Source of the DNA: Pascua guehoae | Taxonomy: Eukaryota > Basidiomycota > Tremellomycetes > Trichosporonales > Trichosporonaceae | Assembly (NCBI GenBank): GCA_001600415.1 | Contig: BCJX01000003.1 | Coordinates: forward strand, 1,311,664-1,375,663 | Direction: 5' to 3' | DNA: 64,000 nt | Part shown: positions 1-11,769 of the stretch, piece after piece | Position numbering within the stretch: the stretch's first letter is position 1 | Layout: each line of letters begins with the position of its first letter | Notes under the pieces: generated by a model | What the model saw: the letters and a program-made list of their open reading frames with translations, nothing else | Databases searched by the model: none | Told to the model about the DNA's origin: nothing | Position numbers and translations under genes: made by a program

Positions 1-437
1 GGGGGGCGGTGCAGTCACACGATCGGAGCGAGCGACCGGAGCGAGGGAGGCGTAAATGTTCGGGGATACGATCAGATTGGAGAGAGAGATGGTGATAGGG
101 TAGTCGACATGAGCCGAGTGTGCAGATAGGTATTGAGGGAGGAGTAAGAGTGGCGGGGGTAGAAACAAAGGATGGGCGCGAGCCAGCGTCAGTCACAGTT
201 GGACACGGATGGTAAGGGAAAACGGCCCAGTGGTGGTGGGGGGTGCCAGCAACGACGAGCCGTGGGTGCGTGTCTGGGTAGTGTCCCCGGACGTGCCTCT
301 GGCTCCACACTCTGCGGGGGAACGATGTGCACGGATAGACTCGCACACGCAGCACATGTCGACAACAATAGCACGGTTGGTTGGGTTGCGGGGTAAGAAG
401 GAAAAAGGGGGTGGGTGGGGGGACGGTGAATACTCAC

Positions 438-1101
438 ACCTGCGGGACGGCAGCGAGCTCTGCCTTGCGAGGCCCTTGCCCCAGGTGCCGCGTTCGGTTG
501 CGGCGTCGTGCTCGTCTCCGGCCTCGGTCTCGATGAGTGTCTCTTCTGTCCCCGAGCGGCCAAACTGATCGCGCTGGGACGCACGGCGGATCAGTCCCGC
601 CGTATCCATGTAGCCGCCCATGGGCATGCCCGGCGGGACGACGCCGACGGGGTGGCCCCCGTGGCCAACGTTGACGTTGACGTTGCCCGAGAACGAACCC
701 GAGCGATAGCGGCTCTGCCCGTACCCGTCCGCCGCCATGGCGGCTGCTGCAGCGGCGGCAGAGGCGCCCGACCCGGGACCATGGGCGCCACCAGCGACAC
801 CGCCAAAGCTGCGCCGGTGCGCGGCGTGTGCACCGCCGCCACCACCTCCACCTGCGCGGCCGTTGCCAGTGCCCGCTCCGGTGCCATTGTCCATCATGCC
901 CCCAGAGCCGTGCATGCCGCCGCCCGCGCCCGACCCGCTGCCCGAGCCCGCGCCAGATCGCGGAGTGGCGAGCGTCTTGTTCCGGCGCAAAAGCGACTCG
1001 GCGTCGGGGGGCGGCGGCCCAGTGGATACGGGTGCAGGGGCGGTGAACGTGGATGCCGACGAGGGCGGGCCGCGCGGCTGCCGAATTGGAGCCGACGACA
1101 T
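438..1101 (-). CDS. 5' exon of a low-complexity protein, partial at left edge
   Basis: I do not recognise this gene with certainty. The first exon opens with ATG at 1101 and reads 221 codons to a GTGAGT donor at 437. The product is disordered: Pro/Ser-rich at the N-terminus (MSSAPIRQPRGPP), then a motif LLRRNKTLATPR near residue 40, then long Gly/Ala/Ser and His-Gly stretches. The remaining exons must lie in positions 1-400 and beyond the window edge. An acceptor near 330 (CCCCGCAG) is possible, but I could not fix the frame after it. The RRNKTL motif followed by a disordered Gly-rich region recalls N-termini of some basidiomycete chitin synthases, but the catalytic part is not in view, so I give no function. 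It is transcribed divergently from the gene at 3136. Confidence 0.45.
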
Positions 1102-3135
1102 GGCGACGCAGGCGGGGATGGAGCGAGTGTGGGTGGGTGGAGAGAGTGTGTGGAGGGAAGGATGGTGGTGGAGAGGTAGACGTCCGTGTGGTTTGTGGTT
1201 AATGAGTAAAGTATTCGATATGAAGGTGGATGAGGGAAGGTAGGTGTGGTGCAGTGCGGTGCGGTGTGCGGTGCCGGTGCGTGTGGTGTGGTCGTGTCGC
1301 TCGGTTGCGTTGGGTTTGGGTGTGCGTGTCAGAGATCTCGGGCTTCACCCATGTCTTTGCTACCGCCGCCGCCCCCTGGCTGGTCCCCTTTGTACCAACC
1401 ATGCGACCGCCACCTTGCCTCTCTCTCCCTATGGCCTGCGTCCCCTTTGTCCTTGTGCCGCGCCACCCGAACAATCAGCAGACAGAGGGCCAGGACAGAC
1501 AAAGACAAGACAGACCCTGTTGCTATGCAATAATGCTATGCTCTGTGCCACGGTATAGGTCACCACTTCCAACCGTCCCACAATGCAATACAATGACAAG
1601 AATCCTCTTCCTTTGAATGCATGCATGCATGCACGCTTTGCAGTGTGAATAGCGCAGCCAGGCCTTCTTGGCACAGAGGCACCACCCGGTCTTTGAAATG
1701 CACTCTGCAGTAGGTGCACCACTTGCAACAAGCTTTTGTGATCATGCATGACGCCAGGGCAACAAGGCAAACGGCCAAGCAGGGCAAACAGCAGGCCCGG
1801 CAGGGCAGGCCAGCAGGGCAACTGGCCAACTGGCCAACTGGTTTTTGGACCTATCAACCTGACAACATGCCTCTTTTTTTTTTTTTTTTTTTGTACTTTG
1901 GTATTCATCAACGCCTGCTAAACTTTGATTGCCACCAACCTACAGTACGTTGCCAAGGCCGCAGCCAGGCTAGCCAGGCCGTCATGGCTTGCCTGCGTCT
2001 CTGCACCTACGGGCACGCGCTAGCGCGTCGTGCCAACTATTTCTGTCGCTCAGTTCCAGGTAATGTGCACAGTGGCGCTAGTCGTTGATATAAATGCCTA
2101 CCCTCTTCAACTCTGGCTCTTTAATTATCCCCCCGTGCACCTGTGCACCTGCTTAATATTCCCAAGAGAGCCAAGGGCGGAAAGAGTGGGAAAAGCGGAG
2201 GATGCACCGCAGCATGTGCCAAGAAAATGGAATCGCAGCCCCGTGCGACGCCACCACCCACAAAGGCCAAACCCGAGGCTGCGCGGCTCGTGCACAAAGA
2301 CAAGACACACTCGTCGACCATGGACCGTGGACCCGTGGACCATATGAATTGCTTGCTGCTCCACTCTCCACTTTGTCTACGGGGCCTGGGTGAGCCCATG
2401 TCCTATTGTCCATGTTCCAACGCAGGCGCCAGCATACATTCCTCCTTCGGCGGCATGCGGATCTGTGCATCTGTTGTCATGATGCTGGCGTGCGTCAATG
2501 GCAATCGACGACGCTGCCGATACCCCGGCGCATCCCCCGCAAACGCGCAAACTCTAAGGCAGCCTCAAATCTCCGGCCGCGCCAGACTGACGAGCTGACG
2601 AGACTGGCGAGACACGTGGGCGGACATAACGTCACTGTCCGCTGCGTGCTACAGACAAGCAAAACATGGACTTGCCATTAGTGGTGGACATTCCTCTGGC
2701 AGTGGACAGGCGCACCACGACCACCACTGCCGAGCCGACAGGCCACCATGCTCATCAATGCTGCATCGACTGGCGATGGTCCACACGAGGATCCTCGTGA
2801 CTGCTATGTGGTGGCGTATTTATGACTCGCTCTGCTTGTGGGCATGCATGGATCTGGCCTGTAAAGTAGGCCCGGCTAGCACACGAATGGTGCAGTAGTG
2901 GTTGTAAACTGTAGGGTGTGGGTATACAGCAGCAAGGAGTGCATTAAATTGCATCATGTGGCAAACGCGCCTGAGGGGTGCCTTAAATGGCGGCCACGGA
3001 GACTACTGCCTTCCCGCCATCGCCTCCACTCGCACATCTTGTTTCTCTCTCTCGCTCTCTCAACGGCTCTTTCAATCCTCTCCTCCCCTCATCTTTCCTC
3101 GCCTTAACGTTCGCTCTGCATTCAAAAGTGCGCCA
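1102..3135. other. Divergent intergenic region, no gene seen
   Basis: About 2 kb separate the divergent genes at 1101 and 3136. I see no convincing gene. It holds simple repeats: a GTGCG-rich tract near 1245-1300, GCATGCATGCATGC at 1618-1633, a CAGG/CTGG-rich tract near 1780-1845 and a run of 19 T at 1874-1892. A CT-rich tract at 3040-3115 is likely the leader of the downstream gene. Confidence 0.5.
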
Positions 3136-3801
3136 ATGCCGTCATCGTCCTTATCGGTATGCGTGTGGCTGCGCAACGCGTATGCACGGCTAGTCAAGGG
3201 TAGTGACAGCACCGTAACTTGCCCCGTTGATGTTGCTCCACTTCCTTTCCCACCCTTACCGCCCCGAGAACTACTCGCCAACCGTCATCTTTACGAAGAC
3301 ACTCTGCGACGTCGTGGCCGCTTCCACACTGTGCCCGATACGCCCCTCCGGTCTCTTTATCGCATATACGAGCACATTGTCCTCGACCATCCCCTCGCCT
3401 ACCGCAACGAGTTCGAGTTCTTCTGGGGGTATGGAACAGAGTGGCTCGTACGCGATATCCCGGATCCCCAAGATCCTGACACCGAGCGGCAAACCATTCT
3501 CGCAATCATTACCCGCCTCCTCTGCATCTCCTTCAACTACAGGATAAACGAACTCGGTCTCCCACGAGACGCACCTCCGATCTTCAGCGGCGACGATCTT
3601 GAACGGTGGCGGGCTCAGGAGCGAGCTCAGGAGGAACCCCCTGAGTGGGCCAACAAGATGACCCCTCTGAAGGATCGATTGGTATTACCACACTGGACCA
3701 TCGACGATGACCATCTGGTCGATCCGGATCCCGCCAAAGCGAGCGACGTGTTTGAGGAGTACAACATTCTTAGTTGCAAACCCGAGATCATCTTCGTGTA
3801 A
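3136..3801 (+). CDS. Hypothetical protein, 221 aa, single exon
   Basis: I do not recognise the family. The frame is open further upstream, but the ATG at 3136 follows a pyrimidine-rich leader and starts the segment with protein-like composition. The product has a short hydrophobic N-terminus, a Pro-rich linker (residues about 35-45), then a charged, mixed-composition globular region (YRIYEHIVLDHPLAYRNEFE; EFFWGYGTEWLVRDIP) ending in CKPEIIFV. Codon use is GC-rich at third positions, as in the confirmed genes nearby. No membrane segment or catalytic motif is evident. It could be a lineage-restricted protein. Confidence 0.55.
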   Translation: MPSSSLSVCVWLRNAYARLVKGSDSTVTCPVDVAPLPFPPLPPRELLANRHLYEDTLRRRGRFHTVPDTPLRSLYRIYEHIVLDHPLAYRNEFEFFWGYGTEWLVRDIPDPQDPDTERQTILAIITRLLCISFNYRINELGLPRDAPPIFSGDDLERWRAQERAQEEPPEWANKMTPLKDRLVLPHWTIDDDHLVDPDPAKASDVFEEYNILSCKPEIIFV

Positions 3802-4296
3802 TGTTGTTGTCGTGCTACCCGACCAGCTAAGTCCTCGGTATCTCTTCCCATCCAGCACGGAAATAAGGCCTGGCACCTCGCAATGATTGTGAATGCGGTG
3901 CTACCAAGCCATTAGACTCATCACACAAGCCGGGCGACACTCTCGCCATTGCCGCCACTTCCCCAAGTCGACAACTCGGTCCGCATCCCCGTCTGTTGCC
4001 GGCTTCGTTACGTGCATCAACTGTTGTACCTCGGCACGATCATCATTCTCGGAGACTTCGCTGGCACTGCCACCGTCAATGCCGCAAACTCCCGCCCAGC
4101 TCTGCCGCTAAAAGCGCAGTTGTGGCCGGCTGATTACCCCTTGAGGACGACAGCGCTGTCCACCATCGACCACAACATCCGCCGCAACCAGCAACACCAC
4201 CAAAGCCACTGTTTCACTTCTCGTTCCCGTCCACCTCATAACTGTGTTTCATTGATGTACTGGGCAGATTGGCAAGAGCATAGTTTATTGCTGGGC

Positions 4297-4492
4297 TCAA
4301 CTAGACAAGTCTACTTTACTACCATACGCTTCTCGCAAATCCTGCAGAACCTGCTCCGAGATGGGACCGCGGCCGAACAGGGGTGCCCATCCTTCGATCT
4401 CGGTGCGAGTAATCGTTCGATCGCCCAAGTAACGCCTCAGGTACTGAACGGTGTCATTCATGTCGTACCGACGGTAGTCGCCTCCGCCGAGG
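4297..4492 (-). CDS. Possible last exon of an unrecognised gene
   Basis: An open frame ending in a stop at 4297 reads from a CACCACAG acceptor at 4493 and encodes about 64 residues with a globular look (DMNDTVQYLRRYLGDRTITR; EIEGWAPLFGRGPIS). I could not find confident upstream exons, so this may be the end of a small gene starting near 4554 or a relic. The flanks 3802-4296 and 4567-5316 hold no other gene I can support; 5010-5050 has repeated CGTCACG/CACGTCACG motifs that may be promoter elements of RCL1. Confidence 0.25.
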
Positions 4493-5316
4493 CTGTGGTG
4501 ATATGAAACGTATTCGCCTGCCGTGCGTTTACGGCACACACCCATGCTGTGCATGTCAGGGGGCAAGACGAACTATGGACCAGAAGTCCACGCAATCATT
4601 ATTACTTCCGAGTGGAGACGGCACTGCAATACGCAGAGATTCCCTTGGCCCAGCTGCATGGCGGGCAGCGACAAGCTCCACTGTTAATCTTTGGCTGAGG
4701 TTAGACATTGACGGAGTTGGCGCCTGACCGCCGAGGCACGTCCTCAACGGGCAAGGCTCCAACGTCTCAAAAGCCTGACCGTCGTCGTTTCCAACGCTGC
4801 CAAGTTCATCGGGCTGACAGGTTGCAGGTTGATTACACCCACAGTGTCGGAGGAGAATGAAGTGGATGCATGTGACTCAGGTATGGGAGCGAATAATATA
4901 CAGTGTATGAAGGCTGGTCACTGTTACGTAACTGGGACCGGATGGACCCATGGGCGGACCGTGGGAAGGTAGGTTCCCCCTCACACAGCATGTGGCACGT
5001 GGCACGCACGGCGCGTCATGCGCGTCACGCGTCACGTCACGCACGTCGAGAATATACTCCCGTCCCCACGTGGTGGCTATGATTTTCATCACGTGACATT
5101 GAATTTCAGAAGTTGCAGTCGTCGTCGAGCAGCAACAGTCAAACTCGTAAACTCAACTTGTTGCCATCCATCCTCGTCCCTCGTCCCCATCGCCCCTCTC
5201 CCCACCTCCCAGGGCACCTCCCCAGCACCCCCAGCACCCCGGCACCCCGGCACTTGCACCCCCAGCACCACGACCCGCACCTACCCCACCCCCACCACAC
5301 CCCCCAGAAACCCACA

Positions 5317-7342
5317 ATGACCTCGGCCGGGCCGTCCAAGCCCAAACGCCAGACAAAGTCGGACCTGCTCCGCTTCACCACCCACCGGCACTTGCGGCAG
5401 CGCCTGCTCCTGTCCGTGCTCTCGGGGCGCAGTATCCGCGTCGACGGGATCCGGTCGGATGATGTCCATGTCGGCCTGCGCGATTATGAGGTTAATCTCC
5501 TCCGGCTCGTGGAGAAGGTGACCAACGGGAGCACGATTGAGATTAATGTCACTGGTGAGTAACAAGGGGGGGAGAGTGGGGGGGGTGCAAGGGGAGGGTG
5601 GGGAGGGGGAAGTGAGGGGNGGGGNGGGGATTGGAATGGGGATGGGGGACTGGTGGACACTTGACCCGATGGGTGAGGACTGGGTCGAGACTGGACCTGA
5701 GGATGGGACTGGGACTGGCGATGGGACTCGAACTGGCGATGGGACTCGAACTGGCGATGGGAATGGAACTGGCGATGGGCCGAGACTACTTGGCAGCAGT
5801 GTCGAGTCTGGGGATGGGCTGGACTGAAATTGCTCCAAACGTTGGGTCTGACGTTGGGTCTCACTTTGGATCTATGTTGGTCGGCGTTGGGCCTACCATT
5901 CAGTCTGGAGCTGGGTCTACAGTTGGGTCTGTAGTTGGGTCTCCAGTTGGGTCTACCGTTCAGTTTGAAGGTGGGCGTTCTGGTTCTTCTTCTGGCTCTG
6001 TCTCTGGCTCTAACTCTGTCTCTTCGTTGCGGATCTGGCTCTGGCTCTGGCTCTGTCTCTATCTCTGTCTCCTCGGTCCGGCTCTGCCTCTTGGCTCAGC
6101 CTCTGGATCTGCCTCTTGGTTTTTCTGCCTCTATCCCAGTCCCGTCATGGCCCTCGTTCAATCCTGGTCCTCGTCGTGGTGACTGTTCTGGTGCTGGCCG
6201 CAGTCCTCCTATGCCCCCAACTTGCCGGCGGCACCCCTCGTCTCCGCCAGCGACCTGGGCTGCTTATTTTTATTTTTATTTTTATTTTTATTTTTATTTT
6301 CTACTTGCTAACACTCCAGGTACATCATTCGTCTTCCACCCCGGTCTCCTCCCCGGCGGGACGTACACGCACACGTGCCACCTGGGTCGGAGTGTAGGCT
6401 ACTATCTCGAGGTACTCGTGCCGCTTGCGCCCTTTTGCAAGGCGCCCTTTAGCATTACGCTATCCGGCGTGACGGGCGAGGAAGGGCGCGACCTGAGCGC
6501 CGACATGATCCGGACAGTGACGCTGCCGCACCTGCACCTATTCGGCGTGACGGACGGGCTCGAGCTAGCGATCAAGAAGCGTGGCGCGGCACCGGGCGGC
6601 GGCGGGCAGGTGGTCTTCAAGTGCGGCGTGGTGCGTCAGCTCAAGACGCTGAATTTCACCGAAAAGGGCCGCGTGCGCAAGATGCGCGGCATTGCCTACT
6701 CGACCCGCGTGAGCCCGCAGTTTGCAAACCGCATGGTCGAGGCGGCGCGCGGCGTGCTCAACCGCTACGTGCCCGACATTTACCTATACACGGACGTGTA
6801 CAAGGGCGACGAGGCCGGAAAGAGTCCCGGGTACGGCTTGACGCTCGTCGCGCAGAGTACCACCGACGCCCTCCATGCCGCAGAGACCATGAGCGTCGCG
6901 CCCCCGCCCCAGGGTAAAGGTGCCGCGTCCGCGCCCCAGTCGCCCACGACCACCGTGCCCCAGACACCAGAGGATATCGCCCAGCACGCCGCGCGCCTCC
7001 TCCTCGAGGAGATTGGCCGCGGCGGGTGTGTCGACGGACAGCACCAGTGGCTCGTCCTCCTCCTCATGGTCCTCGGAAAGGAGGACGTGGGCAAATGTCT
7101 CATGGGCGACCTCACCGCTCACTCGTGGGTAACTTCGACCTTGTATTTGTACTTACCCGCCCAGCATCCAGTTCCTGCGCGACCTCATGACCTTTTTCGG
7201 CGTAAAGTTCAAGATTACCCCCGCACCACGCGACGCCGACGCCGACAAGGACCAGCCCGTGCGCAAGGCCGCAGGCACCGGCGAGGTGCTCGTCTCGTGT
7301 GTCGGTGTCGGATACAGCAACGTCAACAAGGCAATGGCATAA
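5317..7342 (+). CDS. RCL1: RNA 3'-terminal phosphate cyclase-like protein (RCL1)
   Basis: Rcl1 is a nucleolar, catalytically inactive relative of RNA 3'-phosphate cyclases that works with Bms1 in the small-subunit processome and is required for early 18S pre-rRNA cleavage. Three exons, 5317-5554, 6320-7124 and 7165-7342, join in frame to give 406 aa (yeast Rcl1 is 367). Family signatures: RHLRQRLLLSVLSGRSIRVDGIR-type start; the exon 1/2 junction restores NVTGTSFVFHPGLLPGG; GRSVGYYLEVLVPLAPFCK; RGIAYSTRVSPQFANRMVEAAR; GYGLTLVAQST; and a C-terminal GVGYSNVNKAMA. Intron 1 is 765 nt, exceptional here, and full of minisatellites; intron 2 is only 40 nt (GTGGGT...CCCAG). Residues about 230-265 are a Pro/Gln-rich insert. 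The identification is firm from several motifs. Confidence 0.93.
5555..6319 (+). repeat. Minisatellite-filled intron 1 of RCL1
   Basis: This intron contains at least four simple-sequence blocks: an 18-nt unit GGCGATGGGACTCGAACT repeated at about 5717-5785; GTTGGGTCT-type units at 5838-5962; CTGGCTCT-type units at 5982-6115; and ATTTT units at 6264-6300. Two N bases interrupt G-runs at 5620 and 5625. Donor GTGAGT at 5555 and acceptor CTCCAG at 6319 are canonical. Confidence 0.85.
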
Positions 7343-7480
7343 GAGTGCAGGGTGGTGTGGCATAAGACTATATAGCATCATTTCTCTGGTTCTTGTATGT
7401 ATAACACAGGGCATTACGGAAGGAACAACAGTTTGTGATGATGATGAGTGCAGTTGAGGGCATGGGTCGGAAAGGACGGT

Positions 7481-10400
7481 TTATTCAGGTCTATGCTCGG
7501 TGAATGGCAACGGCGGGAGCGGCGGCGGAGGTTCAGACGTCCATCCGAGAATCTTGAGATTAGGCAGCGTCGGCCGCCGTTTCCGCCGCACCGTGCGCTT
7601 GATCGTGGCCGTCGATTGACAGTGGGGGTGGTGAGGGGTCGGCGTTCGGTCGTGGTGAGGAGTTGGGGACCGTTGAAGGTGAGGCACGGGAGTGCGATCG
7701 GCGTCCGTGTCGGCGTCCGCGTCCACTTCGGCTTGGGCGTCGACTTGGCCTTCGGCGTCAACTTGGGCTTCGGCGCTGGCGTCCGCGTCGGCGTTGGGGT
7801 CGGCGCTCGAGTCGAGGTTGGGATTGGGGCTGAGATCGGGGTTGGGATCAGGGTCGGCGGCGGATGGGGCGGCCATGCTGGAAAAGACGGAAAGAGACTC
7901 TGGGAGTGAACTCGCCAGTGCGGGAGGCGACGGCACTGGGTCCCCGTCGCGCGTAATCGGTGCGGGTGATGTGACGCGTTCATCACAGATGACAGCAGCT
8001 TCCGGCGACCTTGGTCGTTCGGGAGAGGCGGCACGCGAAGGCGGGTCGATGAGCGGCGCTGGCTTGCGGGTCGGGGGTGAGGCCCCATCGACGGGGTGTG
8101 CTACCCGAAAGGGACCAATGTCGCGGTCCACTTCCTCTGCTGCCGGCGACAGCACGTTGATGGGCCGGCCGCCCGTGTCGATCGAACGCCGCAGCGAGTC
8201 GTCGCGCCGCGGCACACGCGGAGTCCTTGCAATATAGTCTTCAAACGTAACGGCCCTCGGAGACTCGGATGGGTGTGCAAAACTGATGAGCTTGCGCGAG
8301 TTGGCGTAAATGATCGAGTGCGAGTCTTCAGAGGTGGGTGTCGACGAGGTACTCAAATTGAGTGACGGGCGCGACGGGCACGGCGTTGGACTTCGGCTCT
8401 GTAGAATATGGCTCGTCTCGCTAATGCTCCGTGGGATATAGCTCCTCTCGCTGCCGCTGAGACCATCGCGGATGCTCATCTGGCTCGTTCCAGATAGCTC
8501 GGGTGACGGCTGCGCTGGGTACGAGAGTGCGTGTATCCGGTCGAGAAACTCGTCGTATTGGGTCAAGAGGTCGGCAATGTCCGTAATGTCAATCGTCGAC
8601 ACTACAGCCAGCTTCAATCCAGGTTGCCGGCGGTTCTCGAACCACGTTTCCGAACAAACCGCCCAGTCTGCTCCGAGATCAATCGGTCCTGCCTCGGTCA
8701 TGCGCGGGATCGCCTCGCCCTGGAACCGTGGCACCTGTGCTCTGCGCTCGGCGATAAACTTTTCCACATTGGTTGGCGCTGGTGGTTCAGAATCAAGGTC
8801 GCCCATGGGCGTCTGGGGCTGGTTAGTAAGCTGGGGAGACATTGGCAAAGAAAACTTACAGCTAAAGATGTGAGAAAGTCGATCATCGCATGACTGTTGG
8901 CTTTGATAAATGGCTGGAAAAGGACGAGATCGGGATGGCGAATCAGCTCCCGGTCGGAAAAGAAGGCGAGCGTGTGAAGCACCTTTGCAATGAGCGTAAG
9001 TGCGCGCTGCTGCGGCGGGGGTGGTAGGCTAGTCGCCAGCCCAAAGAGATGTGGGGTCATAAGCGCCGGACCTATAAGTCGTAGCTGCTGGTTAGCGAGA
9101 GAGACTCCTGGACATATAGCACACAGGCCACTGACGAAAACAAACGACGACACCGCCTTGTACCGAAGCAGGCTCGACTTTGTCCCCTGATCGTCAGGCC
9201 CGCTCGCCGATTCATCGTTTCCCTCGTCGTGGTGCTCCTTGACTGTTCTAAACAGGTGGGCAAGGATGTGGCGGATAAAGTTTGGAAAGAGGTTGCGGTT
9301 TCCTGAGGTTAGCTGTCTGGCCTGCAGCCTGGTCGCACTCTTTCCCAGACCCCCAACTCACCATACATGTTGGACCAGCACGTTTCGATCAACTGCGTGA
9401 AAATGCGCAAGATGCGGTAATTGAGTGGCGGATTGTTGGGGTCGCCATAGTTGCAAAACAGCTTGGGCTCGAGCTTGTCCTTGACCACATTTCGGATTGT
9501 CGGTCCGATCGCGGCTTCGAGAAATTCAGAGCACATCATCCTCATGATGACCTCTAGCGTCTTGGACAGTGGGGTTGTGCTGCGGAACAATGTGCTGCCA
9601 GCTGAGATGTCAATAACAGTAGCTAATTTCCCAAAGCTCATAAACCCACCGCTCCGAGCCTCCAGCGTGCAGGTATCCATCACCCGAGGCATAAGGACGC
9701 CCTCGCAGATTGCGATTCGACAGAGATACTCCATGGTGCCTTCCATGAGACCCCGACCACCCAACACGTAGAGAAACTTGGAAGTGCCATCGGCGTGGCC
9801 CAACTGCTGGACGCGATTAGCTCGAACCCTTTGCGGCAAAACAAGACGTACTAATGTCTCGTACTCGGCCATGGGGAGGACGTCTATTTCTTGAAACACG
9901 GCCATCAGTCGAATCTCTCCGATCACGACGCCGCTGAGCGATCGCACTGGATATCGCTCATCCTCCGTCTTGTGAAAGGTGGGCACGAGTGGCAAGTCGA
10001 CCTTGCCGAAAATCACGGGCGTCCGCTCTGCCTTGTTACGGACGAGCAACAGCGCTGTCGTGAGTCGTGCACCTTCAACACGGGGCATGTAAACTCACTA
10101 CACGTAGAGAACGGAGGCACTTCCACGAGGCTAAATTGTTCTCCCCAGAACGGGTTGCCCCCGACCTCAGGTGCCTTGGCCCAAGATGTCCGCGCTACCA
10201 ACCGTCCGTCAAGGATCCTTGTTTGTCAGCGGAGCTGAGAGAAAGGTCGTAGACGTACAGCTCGACACGAATGTTTTCTTTCCAGGACCAGCCTGGTTTG
10301 ATATTTGTTACGCGCTTGGTCTCGGTTTCCGTGTCTACACTCCGGTTAATGTAAGGCAGGGGCAGCAGATTACGGGGGCCACCAGATTGGTTGTCGGATG

Positions 10401-11769
10401 ATACACTTGCCCCGTCCTGATGGCTCGACGAGCCGTCTCTTGGCGACAGAGACGACTTGAGTCCAGCTTGTTGCGGCTGGGACTCTTGAAGGTCGAGAAT
10501 GCTGAGCTTCAGGCGTCTGTGAGGACGTGCTAGCCTCTGGCTGTCGCTATCGCTGGGCAGTCGTGCGAGGGACCGAAAGATGCCAAACCACTCATCGAGT
10601 TGGCGCTGTGACTGAAACGAGAGATAGAGATAACTTTCACTCTCGATCCCCGGTGGTGCCACGTTTGGTTCCAGCAGTGGTGGCGGTGGTGCGGAAAAGT
10701 CAAAGGGCGTTCCCAAATCGACAGGACTCGGGGTGATGGAGTGATTAGGTTTGATGGGGGACGACAGCGTTTTGCTACGAGATCGTGTGCCCGACATGCC
10801 CGGAATCATGGAGCCAATCGTGCCACCAATGTTGAAGCGCGTTTCGCTGGCCTGCCTGACCTTGCGGGTCAGAAAGTTGGGAGACGTGAGAAACGAAGTC
10901 GTGGACGGGGGCGACGCCAACCCTTCGTGCAAGGTCTGTGACACCTCCTTAGGGAAACGCGGTACTGGCGGGGGCGGCGTCTGTGGGGGGTCGGCAATAG
11001 CCTCCATTGCGGGGAGACGCAGTGCGAGAACATGTGACCGTGCCGCGATCGAGGGATGAAGGTGCTGGATGTCTGGAATCGTCCAGCCAGCATCGTCATG
11101 GACTGGGGGGATGGCGTGGATGAGCGCAGGTTTCCGCTGCAGTGTGAGTATTCCAAGTCAGCAACAACGACCCACCACTCCGTTCCGTGAGATGCGCAAC
11201 TCTCCCCCATCTCGTCCCCCATCTCCACTGAGTGCGATGTGGATGCGGCCTCCTGACCATTTGTTCGGTAGTCCGCGTTCTGGACCGTTGAAAATGAGTG
11301 GTCGTGGGCTTGTTGTTGTTGAACTGAGCTTTGCAAACGACCGGGAAGCTGTGGCCCAAGGGTCAGCACGATGACCTCGTCGTCCCACAGAAGCAATACC
11401 AGAACTCACGCCTCAGCGCTGGGTCGCATCGTCGTCGATTGGGGCTCGTCACAGGCTTGAGCGTTGGCTGCTGCGAGCCTCGCCTCGCTCGGTGCGGTCC
11501 GTCGTCGGCAAATTCGGGGATCCGTGAGGTCGGCGAACAGGGTAAGATCGGAGAAGGGGCCGGCTGTGTGCGAAAGTCGCTACCGCTCGACTGGGGCTGG
11601 GAAATGAGTAAGCGGAGTTTGGCATGGCCCCTGACAGACCGCTCACAATGTCGATCGCAGATGCGCGCTTCTTCTTCGGACGACCCGGCGACGTCGGCGG
11701 CAGAGGGACAGCACTGGGGAAGGCGATGTGGTACTCGACCGTGGTCTCAAACTGCCACTGTGCACTCAT
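7481..11769 (-). CDS. RasGAP-domain GTPase-activating protein (PH-C2-RasGAP)
   Basis: The product stimulates GTP hydrolysis by a Ras-family GTPase; the architecture resembles yeast Bud2 (GAP for Rsr1) and metazoan SynGAP-like proteins. Exons (minus): 11647-11769, 11410-11596, 11176-11348, 10259-11136, 10099-10217, 9852-10054, 9650-9806, 9362-9601, 9136-9302, 8860-9084 and 7481-8818, giving about 1269 aa. A split PH-like domain ends with SQRQLDEWFGIFRSLAR; a C2 domain contains VELILDGRLVARTSWAK and GGNPFWGEQFSL; the RasGAP domain has the arginine finger in STLFRSTTPLSKT (about residue 620) and the structural FLRLIGPALMTP motif created by the 9085-9135 splice. The C-terminal 400 residues are disordered, with an Asp/Ala/Pro/Asn repeat tract and a basic RRKRRP segment. 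The introns 9807-9851 and 9602-9649 are 3n long and stop-free; removal gives a better match. The intron 10218-10258 uses an AAG acceptor. Confidence 0.88.

Noticed and set aside
10195..10260. Apparent frameshift in the C2 domain of the RasGAP gene
   Set aside because: Removing a 41-nt intron (10218-10258) with a GTACGT donor and AAG acceptor restores VELILDGRLVARTSW, so no mutation is needed.
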